Below, piece by piece: positions 54,046 to 61,675 of a stretch of DNA of 64,000 nt. Both the position numbers and the translations under genes were made by a program. The DNA is taken from NCBI GenBank assembly GCA_003148945.1, contig QGGY01000003.1, positions 372,001-436,000 on the forward strand, read 5' to 3'. The notes under the pieces were generated by a model that was given only the letters and a program-made list of their open reading frames with translations, was not told where the DNA came from and searched no databases. The stretch comes from Murimonas intestini. Its GTDB lineage: Bacteria > Bacillota > Clostridia > Lachnospirales > Lachnospiraceae. Each line of letters starts with the position of its first letter. Position 1 is the first letter of the stretch.

Positions 54046-54122
54046 GTTAATATGTTACTGTTCACTCCGTGACCTGTAACACGCTTCGCGGGACGGTGAC
54101 ATGTGAACAGTAACGTTGATAT
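54046..54122. mobile_element. Small inverted-repeat element, copy 3, internally deleted (61 bp)
   Basis: 54054-54114, ends GTTACTGTTCAC and GTGAACAGTAAC (perfect inverted repeat), flanked by GTTAATAT and GTTGATAT (7 of 8 identical). Compared with copy 2 the centre is missing: ACACGCTTCGCG joins directly to GGACGGTGACATG. It lies between the reductase promoter and the TetR gene. Confidence 0.8.
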
Positions 54123-54155
54123 AGCTATTAGAAAATGAGGAATCGGGGAGTGAGA

Positions 54156-54743
54156 ATGGGGACGAGACAGCAGGAAAAATCTGAGATGACGAGAAATGAA
54201 TTAAAGGAATCGGCGAAGAAGCTGTTTCTGACGAAGGGATATGAGGAGACATCAATACAGGATATTGCAGATGCAGCGGGTTACAGCGTTGGTTCTGTAT
54301 ACAGGCAGTGGAAGAGCAAGCAGCAGCTGTTTATGGAAATCTGGGATGAATATGTATCATGCTTTATCAGGGAAAGTGTCATAAATGCTCCTAAGGCTCC
54401 GGGAAATGAGGAGATGATCGATTATCTCCTTAAGCGCTCTAATGAATTTGCAGAAATGGATATGTCTAAAAAGCTGTATGGGACAAGCATGACTCTTTCA
54501 GCTGCTTATGAATATGAGGGGCTGGCAGACTGGGCTTACAAGTATCAGCAAATGCTGTATCTTTTTTTGAAGCAGGTCAGCAGTACGGAAAATGAGGAGA
54601 AATTAAAGACAGTTGCAAGTATTATGCACTGTGTATTGAATGCCGATGCTATGAAGGCGGCAGAGGTGAAGTCGCCCAGATATGAATTTGAGCAGAGATC
54701 ACTTAGAGAATGTCTGCTGGCAATTGTAAATACCTGCCGGTAA
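54156..54743 (+). CDS. TetR-family regulator
   Basis: 195 residues. N-terminal helix-turn-helix: AKKLFLTKGYEETSIQDIADAAGYSVGSVYRQWKSKQQLFMEI. The C-terminal ligand domain is all-helical. ATG 54156 has GGGGAG 6 bases upstream, against an in-frame ATG at 54135 with none. It is divergent from the flavin oxidoreductase and probably represses it through the palindrome at 53941-53953. Confidence 0.9.
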   Translation: MGTRQQEKSEMTRNELKESAKKLFLTKGYEETSIQDIADAAGYSVGSVYRQWKSKQQLFMEIWDEYVSCFIRESVINAPKAPGNEEMIDYLLKRSNEFAEMDMSKKLYGTSMTLSAAYEYEGLADWAYKYQQMLYLFLKQVSSTENEEKLKTVASIMHCVLNADAMKAAEVKSPRYEFEQRSLRECLLAIVNTCR

Positions 54744-54767
54744 TAATTTCAAGCCACATATTTTGTT

Positions 54768-54812
54768 AAAACCGCCGCATCGGGAGTTTATATATCCAGA
54801 TACGGCGGTTTT
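54768..54812. terminator. Bidirectional terminator
   Basis: AAAACCGCCG (54768-54777) and CGGCGGTTTT (54803-54812) pair perfectly; both strands end in T runs. It serves the TetR gene and the convergent acidic-protein gene. Confidence 0.85.
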
Positions 54813-54828
54813 GACTTTGCGGCAGGGT

Positions 54829-55281
54829 TTATTCTTCTTTATCAGCAGCAGCTGTATCCTCAGCCGCGTCTTCAGTCTTTTCTTCTTCAGCTCCGTTTTT
54901 TTCTTCTTCAGCTTCAGTCTTTTCTTCTTCAGCTTCGGGTTTTACGGTTTCCTCTTCAGGGAGATTATCATCCTCAGCCCCGGCATTTTCTTCCTCTTCT
55001 GGTGTCTCATCAGTGGAATCTGCCGCTTCTTTGGCTGATGTACTTTCTTCAGCTGTAGTCCCATCCTCAGTCTTGGGCTCTTTTGGTATTGTCACATATT
55101 CGCGTGAAGGAGCAGGCTCTTCGTCCAGATCCTCATCATCGAATTCGTCCTGGAAATCGTCAAAGTCATCATCCAGTGATTCATCCTTCTGTTTGCATTT
55201 ATGGAAGTAAGCAATCCCTCCTGCAACAGCTGCGCTTACGATTGCAGTTCCTAATAAAAATTTTCCAAAATTCTTAGCCAT
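54829..55281 (-). CDS. Membrane-anchored acidic repeat protein
   Basis: 150 residues, not assigned to a family. One N-terminal membrane segment (FLLGTAIVSAAVAGGIAYF, about 8-26) with a basic flank HKCKQK, then an extremely acidic, low-complexity tail with 8-residue imperfect repeats near the C-terminus (EAEEEKTE, EAEEEKNG, AEEEKTED). The tail is probably disordered; its side of the membrane is unclear. Start at 55281 with AAAGGAG upstream; the frame extends to 55398 but without a ribosome site. Confidence 0.75.
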   Translation of the reverse strand: MAKNFGKFLLGTAIVSAAVAGGIAYFHKCKQKDESLDDDFDDFQDEFDDEDLDEEPAPSREYVTIPKEPKTEDGTTAEESTSAKEAADSTDETPEEEENAGAEDDNLPEEETVKPEAEEEKTEAEEEKNGAEEEKTEDAAEDTAAADKEE

Positions 55282-55394
55282 AGTGTAACTCCTTTCGTCA
55301 ATAGGCATAAGCAGCTGGTCATATATTGAACAGTTACAGCCATAATAGATATAGCTATTGTAATACTTTTTTACAAAAAAGGAAAGGGGTAAAT

Positions 55395-55727
55395 TCAAAA
55401 TACTGTCTGGACCAGAAACATATAAAGAAGGGTACCGCCGCCAATGCTTAAGAGCGTATTACGCTTCCAGAGATGGACCAGAACAATAGCGATAATGGAG
55501 ATAAATTCCGGCAGCCCATAAGGCGCGGTGACTACGGAAACCTCCTTTAAACAATAGACGACCAGCATTGCAATAATTGCATAGGGCAGCACCTTGCCCA
55601 GATATAATATGTAGCCCGGAGTTTTCTTGTTCCCTGGAAAGAGCAGGAATGGAAGACCTCTGATCATAAATGTGATAACAGCCATGACAAGTATCATGGA
55701 AAATGTCTGAAAATCTGAAATTCTCAT
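55395..55727 (-). CDS. azlD: AzlD-family branched-chain amino acid export subunit
   Basis: 110 residues, about four membrane segments (MILVMAVITFMIRGLPFLLF, YLGKVLPYAIIAMLVVYCL). The small partner of AzlC. Its ATG overlaps the azlC stop (ATGA), and AGGAGG lies upstream, so the two subunits are made together. The pair exports branched-chain amino acids in characterised bacteria. Confidence 0.9.
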   Translation of the reverse strand: MRISDFQTFSMILVMAVITFMIRGLPFLLFPGNKKTPGYILYLGKVLPYAIIAMLVVYCLKEVSVVTAPYGLPEFISIIAIVLVHLWKRNTLLSIGGGTLLYMFLVQTVF

Positions 55728-56419
55728 ATTCTCTCACTCCTCCTTTCAAGACTGCCGCGCAGTACAGTGAGCACGGCTAAAATAGAGATCATTGCAGGGA
55801 TGATAAAATTCCCGGGACCGAACAGAAGCAGGCAGGCTACTGAGCAGATGAGCCCGATGACAGCAGGAAGGCGGTCCTGAGCATTGAGCCACTGATCTGT
55901 AAAAATAACAACAAAAAGCGCTGTCATGACAAAATCGATCCCTTTTGTGTTAAGCTCAACAAGTGAACCAAAAATCGAACCAACTGTACAGCCAATGATC
56001 CAGTACAGATGATCCAACATGGAGATGGAGAGATAGAACATATTTTTGTCAACACCTTTTGGCGGGTCACAGGAACATATCAGAGAATATGTCTCATCAG
56101 TCAGCTCATGAATAAGGATGAATTTTTTCTTGCCTGCATCTCTGTACTTATCGATCAGTGAAAGACCATAAAAAAGATGACGTATCTGGATCATAACAGT
56201 CATAATGGCAGTGGAAATGAGAGATGCCCCGCCTGCGAGCAGGTCTATTGCCACATATTGCATAGAGCCGGCATAAATAATAATGGACATGAGGATGGCC
56301 CAGGGAAAAGCAAATCCTTTGCTTTCCAAAAGAATGCCAAAACCTATGCCAAGGAAAAGATATCCTGCCATGACAGGAAATGTATGTGGGAAAGCTGCTT
56401 TTAGCGCTTTTCTTCTCAT
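55724..56419 (-). CDS. azlC: AzlC-family branched-chain amino acid exporter
   Basis: 231 residues, the large membrane subunit: FPVMAGYLFLGIGFGILL, MSIIIYAGSMQYVAIDLL, HLFYGLSL and ALFVVIFTDQWL are family motifs. Start overlaps the end of the YdcF-like gene by four bases, and azlD overlaps its own end, giving a three-gene coupled unit. Confidence 0.92.
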   Translation of the reverse strand: MRRKALKAAFPHTFPVMAGYLFLGIGFGILLESKGFAFPWAILMSIIIYAGSMQYVAIDLLAGGASLISTAIMTVMIQIRHLFYGLSLIDKYRDAGKKKFILIHELTDETYSLICSCDPPKGVDKNMFYLSISMLDHLYWIIGCTVGSIFGSLVELNTKGIDFVMTALFVVIFTDQWLNAQDRLPAVIGLICSVACLLLFGPGNFIIPAMISILAVLTVLRGSLERRSERI

Positions 56420-57057
56420 GATTCCCTTCCTCCCATTCCGGTTCCCTCACTTGGAAGCATTTCTTTTAATATGTTATGAAACTGGTTGCCGCACCTCTCC
56501 ATCTCCCCTAAGACCTTATCAATCTTATCAGGATCTAAAAACCAGTTGTCACGGCTGATCCTCCGGGTAATGACAGGAGAGACACAGAACCTGACCTCGG
56601 GGAAGAGGAGCTGGTAATACAGCAGGCAGCGCCTGGCATGATATGCCTGGCAGGATAATATGGCTGTATGTATGGTGATCCCCAGTTTATCAAGCAGGCG
56701 TCTGGAAAAAATTGCATTCTCATAAGTATAGGAGGCTTCAGGCTCAGGCAGCACAGCAGAAGCAGGAACCCCATTCTGCATGAGAACAGCGCTCAGATAA
56801 TCACATTCTGTTTGGATAGAGTCCAGGTTTTCTTTATTATCCAGATATTTTGATGAATCCTGAGGCAGGCAAAATCCATTAGAAAGAATGCTGTACTTCC
56901 CGGAAGGCATGACATATGGAGCCAGCCCCTCCCTATAAAGAGCAGCCGCATGGGCAGCCAGGCAGCCGTAATCACTGCCGGGTATAAAAATGATGTCAGA
57001 TTTTTGAGGCCGATCTTCTATAAAAATAAATTCAGTAATAGCGTCATAAAAGGCCAC
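56416..57057 (-). CDS. YdcF/SanA-like DUF218 protein
   Basis: 213 residues. DUF218 motifs: DIIFIPGSDYGCLAAHAAALY, PEASYTYENAIFSRRLLD and AILSCQAYHARRC. Members are thought to bind nucleotides or act in envelope biology; the exact function is not known. I prefer the GTG at 57057 with AAGGGG about 10 bases upstream, because the ATG at 57090 has no ribosome site. Coupled to azlC. Confidence 0.8.
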   Translation of the reverse strand: MAFYDAITEFIFIEDRPQKSDIIFIPGSDYGCLAAHAAALYREGLAPYVMPSGKYSILSNGFCLPQDSSKYLDNKENLDSIQTECDYLSAVLMQNGVPASAVLPEPEASYTYENAIFSRRLLDKLGITIHTAILSCQAYHARRCLLYYQLLFPEVRFCVSPVITRRISRDNWFLDPDKIDKVLGEMERCGNQFHNILKEMLPSEGTGMGGRES

Positions 57058-57181
57058 GGTACTTATTCCCCTTTCAAAAATGGTAAACATGATATCTATG
57101 CATGTATTTGTCTATAATAAAGCCACTGTAATGCGGCACACGGAAAAAGTATATCATTTTATGGGGAAAAGTGGAAGAGGG

Positions 57182-57591
57182 AATTGCTGTTTGACGGATT
57201 AGAGGCGGGGAGGACGCTTTGCATTGTAGGCAGTGAATCAGCGGGAGGGACAGGCGGGCGAGAGGGTTCGTGGTTCAAGTCCGAACCGCTGCGTCGTGAA
57301 ACTCTAAGGCCCCGGAGGCTGCTTGAAACGCAAAAGGCGGGCGGAAACTCGGTGCGTTTGCTGATGCAAACACCCCTCAGACAGCTCCGCCCTTGAGCGC
57401 AAGCGCTCACTTTTTTTGTAAGTCCCCCTCCTAATGTCGGCGGACGGTATGACCGCAGCCTCCGGAGCCTAAGAGTTTCATCTCCTCGCTCAAGTCCTTC
57501 ACCACGAACCCTCTCGCCCGCCTGTCCCTCATGCTGATTCACTGCTTAAATGCAAAGCGTCCTCCCGCCTCTAATCAGCTAAACAGCAATT
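57182..57591. repeat. Long imperfect inverted repeat, about 410 bp
   Basis: Left arm 57182-57322 and right arm 57455-57591 are inverted copies of about 140 bases with high identity: AATTGCTGTTT, ATTAGAGGCGGG, GACGCTTTGCATT, GGACAGGCGGGCGAGAGGGT and CCGGAGGCTGC recur in complement. The 132-base centre has a nested stem, GGGCGGA with TCCGCCC enclosing GTTTGC-TGAT-GCAAAC, and a terminator. There is no ORF supported inside. The arms could make a very long RNA or cruciform hairpin. No flanking duplication is visible. The gap 57058-57732 otherwise holds only the promoter and operator below. Confidence 0.85.
57394..57418 (+). terminator. Intrinsic terminator inside the inverted repeat
   Basis: GAGCGC-AA-GCGCTC followed by ACTTTTTTT. 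Only in the centre, not in the arms. Confidence 0.65.
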
Positions 57592-57614
57592 TTATCAAAA
57601 TCCAAAAGAAATAG

Positions 57615-57643
57615 TTGACAGCCAGCACCAATGGAAGTATACT
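57615..57643 (+). promoter_or_regulatory. Promoter of the DUF4867-isomerase-kinase operon
   Basis: TTGACA (57615-57620), 17 bases, TATACT (57638-57643): near consensus, so repression by the site just downstream is likely. Confidence 0.82.
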
Positions 57644-57655
57644 CAATTTATAAAG

Positions 57656-57673
57656 TTTAGTAATTGAACTAAA
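57656..57673. promoter_or_regulatory. Palindromic operator-like site
   Basis: TTTAGT-N6-ACTAAA, perfect 6-bp arms, at about +6 to +23 of the predicted transcript. The regulator is not encoded next to it. Confidence 0.5.
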
Positions 57674-57732
57674 TGGCCCGGAGGTTTTGTGGGCTGTCTG
57701 ACCATTTTGGATTTACTGAAGGAGGACAATTT

Positions 57733-58353
57733 ATGTTGGAGATTAAAAAAGTGACGGATGTTTCATTTGCGCGGTATGGCCATGTGATTACAGATATCGA
57801 CTGTACAGAGCTGGCTGCGAAGGTGAAGGAAGTTACACCTGTACCGGAGGATGTGACTTATGTGCCGTCAGTGCCGGAGCTGGAAGCGCTCAGTGTATTT
57901 GAAGAGTTCCAGACAAAAGGCTACGGGGAGCTTCCCATCCAGATAGGCTACTGCAATGGCCACAATAAGCTGCTGAACGGGGTGGAGTACCACCGGTCAT
58001 CAGAAATAAATGTAGCGGTGACAGATCTTGTGCTTATGCTGGGCAGCCAGCAGGATATTGAAGCTGATATGACGTATGATTCAGCTAAGATAGAGGCATT
58101 TCTTGTGCCTGCAGGCACAGTCATTGAGGTCTATGCCACAACACTTCATTATGCTCCGTGCCATGTGGACGAGGCAGGATTCCAGTGTGTAGTTGTATTG
58201 CCGAAGGACACAAACCTTCCGCTTGATGAGGCTCATGACAGAGGAGATGAAGACAGGCTCCTTGCAGCAAAGAACAAATGGCTGATAGCTCATCCTGACG
58301 CACATATCGAGGGCGCATTTAACGGAATCAAGGGAGAGAACCTCTCTTTATAA
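57733..58353 (+). CDS. DUF4867-like protein
   Basis: 206 residues, cupin-like by appearance. The pair GVEYHRSSEINVAVTDLVLMLG and EVYATTLHYAPCHVDEAGFQC contains histidines and acids that could bind a metal; YGELPIQIGYCNGHNKLLNG is at the front. I recall this family name for proteins next to fucose-isomerase-like genes but cannot check. GGAGGA precedes the ATG at 57733. A role as auxiliary sugar mutarotase or isomerase partner is a guess based on position. Confidence 0.65.
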   Translation: MLEIKKVTDVSFARYGHVITDIDCTELAAKVKEVTPVPEDVTYVPSVPELEALSVFEEFQTKGYGELPIQIGYCNGHNKLLNGVEYHRSSEINVAVTDLVLMLGSQQDIEADMTYDSAKIEAFLVPAGTVIEVYATTLHYAPCHVDEAGFQCVVVLPKDTNLPLDEAHDRGDEDRLLAAKNKWLIAHPDAHIEGAFNGIKGENLSL

Positions 58354-58462
58354 GAAGAAAGTAATGCAGATAAAATTAATAAGACAAAATTAAATAAGAT
58401 AATACTAACAACACAATATTAATAACACAATATTTACAAATAGAAAGATGGAGGATAAAAAC

Positions 58463-59950
58463 ATGATGAAAAATATGCCAAAGGTGAAGATTGGTATTGT
58501 AGCAGTGAGCAGGGACTGTTTCCCGGAATCTCTTTCTGTTACCAGAAGAGAAGCATTAGTAAAAGCTTATACAGATAAGTTTGGTGCAGAGGATATTTAT
58601 GAATGTCCGATCTGTATTGTGGAGAGCGAAATACATATGGTTCAGGCTTTAGAGGATGTAAAGAAAGCAGGCTGTAATGCGCTTGTTGTATACCTTGGAA
58701 ACTTCGGACCGGAAATCTCAGAGACACTTCTTGCAAAGCATTTTGACGGACCTGCAATGTTTGTGGCAGCAGCAGAAGAGACAGGCAGCAACCTGCTTCA
58801 GGGCCGCGGCGATGCATACTGCGGTATGTTAAATGCCAGCTATAATTTAAAATTACGCAATATTAAGGCATATATCCCTGAATATCCGGTTGGAAATGCA
58901 GAGGAATGTGCTGATATGATCCATGAATTTGTGCCTATCGCAAGAGCAGTTGTGGGGCTTTCCAAGTTAAAGATCATCAGCTTTGGCCCAAGACCGCTTA
59001 ACTTCCTGGCATGCAATGCGCCGATCAAGCAGCTTTATAACCTGGGTGTGGAAATCGAAGAGAATTCCGAACTGGATCTGTTCGAAGCCTACAATAAACA
59101 TGCAGGAGATCCGCGTATCGCCGAGGTGGCAAAAGATATGGAAGCAGAACTTGGCGAAGGAAATATGAAGCCGGAGATTCTGCCGAAACTGGCACAGTAT
59201 GAAATCACTCTGTTAGACTGGGTAGAAGAACACAAGGGATACAGAGAATATGTGGCGATCGCAGGAAAATGCTGGCCGGCATTCCAGACTCAGTTTGGAT
59301 TCGTGCCATGCTATGTAAACAGCCGTCTGACAGGAATGGGAATCCCTGTATCATGTGAAGTAGATATTTACGGTGCTCTGAGTGAGTTTATCGGCACATG
59401 TGTAAGTGACGACGTCGTTACACTGCTGGATATTAATAATACAGTGCCGAATGATATGTATGAAGAAGATATCAAGGGCAAATTTAATTATACACAGAAG
59501 GATACCTTCATGGGCTTCCACTGTGGAAATACATGTTCTAAGAAACTGGCCTTCTGCTCTATGAAATATCAGATGATCATGGCCAGGGCACTTCCGGAAG
59601 AAGTGACACAGGGAACTCTGGAAGGGGATATCTTACCTGGAGATATTACTTTCTACCGTCTGCAGAGCACAGCTGACAACAAGCTCCGTGCATATATAGC
59701 ACACGGCGAAGTACTTCCTGTTGCAACACGCTCCTTTGGAGGAATCGGTGTATTCGCTATTCCTGAAATGGGCAGATTCTACCGTCACGTGCTGATCGAG
59801 GGCAATTATCCTCACCATGGAGCTGTTGCGTTTGGACACTATGGAAAAGCGCTGTATGAAGTATTTAAGTACATTGGCGTGGAGTTAGATGAGATAGGCT
59901 TTAACCAGCCGAAGGGAATGCTCTACAAGTCAGAGAATCCATTTGCATAG
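58463..59950 (+). CDS. L-fucose/L-arabinose isomerase-family protein, second copy
   Basis: 495 residues. N-terminal VKIGIVAVSRDCFPESLS, middle NALVVYLGNFGPE, catalytic region VSCEVDIYGALSEFIG and MGFHCGNTCSKKL, C-terminal HHGAVAFGHYGKALYEV. These correspond to the acidic and histidine manganese ligands of the superfamily. GGAGG lies 8 bases before the ATG at 58463. The kinase gene follows after 10 bases. With a xylulokinase-type partner, the isomerase may produce a pentulose, for example from D-xylose, D-lyxose or D-arabinose. Confidence 0.82.
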   Translation: MMKNMPKVKIGIVAVSRDCFPESLSVTRREALVKAYTDKFGAEDIYECPICIVESEIHMVQALEDVKKAGCNALVVYLGNFGPEISETLLAKHFDGPAMFVAAAEETGSNLLQGRGDAYCGMLNASYNLKLRNIKAYIPEYPVGNAEECADMIHEFVPIARAVVGLSKLKIISFGPRPLNFLACNAPIKQLYNLGVEIEENSELDLFEAYNKHAGDPRIAEVAKDMEAELGEGNMKPEILPKLAQYEITLLDWVEEHKGYREYVAIAGKCWPAFQTQFGFVPCYVNSRLTGMGIPVSCEVDIYGALSEFIGTCVSDDVVTLLDINNTVPNDMYEEDIKGKFNYTQKDTFMGFHCGNTCSKKLAFCSMKYQMIMARALPEEVTQGTLEGDILPGDITFYRLQSTADNKLRAYIAHGEVLPVATRSFGGIGVFAIPEMGRFYRHVLIEGNYPHHGAVAFGHYGKALYEVFKYIGVELDEIGFNQPKGMLYKSENPFA

Positions 59951-59960
59951 GAGATCATAT

Positions 59961-61430
59961 ATGTTATATATAGGTGTAGATTTAGGTACTTCTGCCGTGA
60001 AGCTGCTTTTGATGCAGGCAGACGGAACTATTGAAAATGTTGTTTCAAAAGAATATCCTCTTTATTTCCCCCATCCGGGCTGGTCTGAACAGAAGCCGGA
60101 AGACTGGTGGGATGCCGTTAAGGAGGGAATCAAAGAGCTGACAGCTGCCTGTGACAAGTCACAGGTGGCGGGCATAAGTTTCGGGGGCCAGATGCACGGC
60201 CTAGTCATTCTGGATGAAAAGGATGACGTGATCCGTCCGGCTATCCTGTGGAATGACGGAAGAACAGGGAAAGAGACAAATTATCTGAACGATGTTATCG
60301 GTAAAGACAAGCTTTCCCAGTACACGGCAAATATTGCATTTGCAGGTTTTACGGCTCCTAAGGTGCTTTGGGTGAAAGAAAATGAGCCGGAAAATTTCTC
60401 AAGGATCAAAAAAATAATGCTGCCCAAGGACTACATTGCATACAAATTGTCGGGCACCTTCTGTACGGATGTGTCTGACGCATCAGGCATGCTGCTCTTT
60501 GATGTAAAGAATAAATGCTGGTCAGAAGAAATGATGGAGATATGCGGCATCACAAGAGATCAGCTGGCAGATATCTATGAGAGCTATGAAGCAGTAGGTA
60601 AGCTGAAGAAAGATGTGGCAGAAGAACTGGGACTCCCGGAATCTGTAGTTATTGCAGCCGGGGCTGGGGATAATGCAGCAGCAGCAGTAGGCACAGGGAC
60701 TGTAGGAGACGGACAGTGCAATATCTCACTTGGAACCTCAGGAACGATCTTCATCTCAAGCAGAGATTTTGGCGTGGATGAAAATAATGCGCTTCATGCC
60801 TTTGCACATGCAGACGGACATTATCATCTCATGGGATGTATGCTCAGTGCAGCGTCCTGTAATAAGTGGTGGATGGATGAGATCTTAAGATCAAAGGATT
60901 ATGCAGGCGAACAGGCAGCTATTGAGAAATTAGGTGAGAATAATGTATATTTCCTTCCCTATCTCATGGGTGAGCGGTCTCCGCACAACAATCCTGATGC
61001 GAGAGGCACATTTATTGGAATGACAATGGATACCACGAGAGAAGATATGATCCAGGCTGTGCTGGAAGGGGTAGCTTTTGCAATCCGTGATTCCTTTGAA
61101 GTGGCAAAATCCCTGGGAATACAGATAGAACGCACAAAGATCTGCGGAGGCGGAGCGAAGAGCCCGCTTTGGAAGAAGATCATGGCTAATGTGCTTAATA
61201 TTAAAGTAGATGTGCTGGTGACTGAAGAAGGACCGGGGCTTGGCGGCGCTATGCTGGCAGCAGTAGCCTGCAATGAATATGCGGATGTGGAAGAAGCAGC
61301 TGCAAGGATTGTCAAAGTTGCAGATACGATCGAGCCTGATCCGGAACTGGCTGCAAAATACGAAGAGAAATACAGGAAATTCGCACAGATATATCCGACA
61401 GTAAAGGATCTGTTTACGAAGCTTCTGTAA
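59961..61430 (+). CDS. xylB: Xylulokinase-type FGGY kinase
   Basis: 489 residues. N-terminal ATPase fold YIGVDLGTSAVKLLLMQADG, substrate motif ISFGGQMHGLVILD, ILWNDGRT, catalytic aspartate in AAGAGDNAAAAVGTG, and CGGGAKSPLWKKIMANVL in the second half. Most similar by motif to XylB, which phosphorylates D-xylulose. No xylose isomerase gene (xylA) is in the operon; the isomerase is FucI-like instead. AGGAG precedes the ATG. Confidence 0.88.
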   Translation: MLYIGVDLGTSAVKLLLMQADGTIENVVSKEYPLYFPHPGWSEQKPEDWWDAVKEGIKELTAACDKSQVAGISFGGQMHGLVILDEKDDVIRPAILWNDGRTGKETNYLNDVIGKDKLSQYTANIAFAGFTAPKVLWVKENEPENFSRIKKIMLPKDYIAYKLSGTFCTDVSDASGMLLFDVKNKCWSEEMMEICGITRDQLADIYESYEAVGKLKKDVAEELGLPESVVIAAGAGDNAAAAVGTGTVGDGQCNISLGTSGTIFISSRDFGVDENNALHAFAHADGHYHLMGCMLSAASCNKWWMDEILRSKDYAGEQAAIEKLGENNVYFLPYLMGERSPHNNPDARGTFIGMTMDTTREDMIQAVLEGVAFAIRDSFEVAKSLGIQIERTKICGGGAKSPLWKKIMANVLNIKVDVLVTEEGPGLGGAMLAAVACNEYADVEEAAARIVKVADTIEPDPELAAKYEEKYRKFAQIYPTVKDLFTKLL

Positions 61431-61446
61431 GCGCCAAAAGGCAAAT

Positions 61447-61490
61447 AAGACATCGAGAAAGGTAGAGATACATTTTTCGGTGTCTTTTCT
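61447..61490 (+). terminator. Terminator of the isomerase-kinase operon
   Basis: AAGACATCGA (61447-61456) with TCGGTGTCTT (61477-61486), one G-U pair, then TTCT. Confidence 0.7.
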
Positions 61491-61675
61491 ATGTAAAACA
61501 AATTGCACGTTCGTATTTCTTTGGCTGATTGCTTATAATGTAAACCCGCAGAGCCCACATAAGCTTGAAAAATGGCAGTATATTTGTTATTATGAGCAGG
61601 AAAAGGAATATCACAGTGAGCCTTTGAATGTGGCTGACGGGCAGTTACAACAGAGGTAGTTTAGGGAGGGGCTTT

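Noticed and set aside
15207-54114. Repeats considered as a CRISPR remnant or as terminators
   Set aside because: Copies are 13-26 kb apart, carry terminal inverted repeats with flanking duplications, and have no T runs.
54763-55038. Plus-strand frame encoding a Phe/Ser-rich peptide
   Set aside because: Antisense artefact of the GAA/GAG-rich acidic repeats on the minus strand.
57241-57300. Possible tRNA gene
   Set aside because: Only a T-arm-like hairpin is present; no acceptor, D or anticodon arms can be drawn.
37877-59950. True L-fucose catabolism (fucI-fucK-fucA)
   Set aside because: Both isomerase-like proteins are shorter than FucI, and neither locus has a FucA-type class II fuculose-phosphate aldolase or a FucK-like partner that I can recognise.
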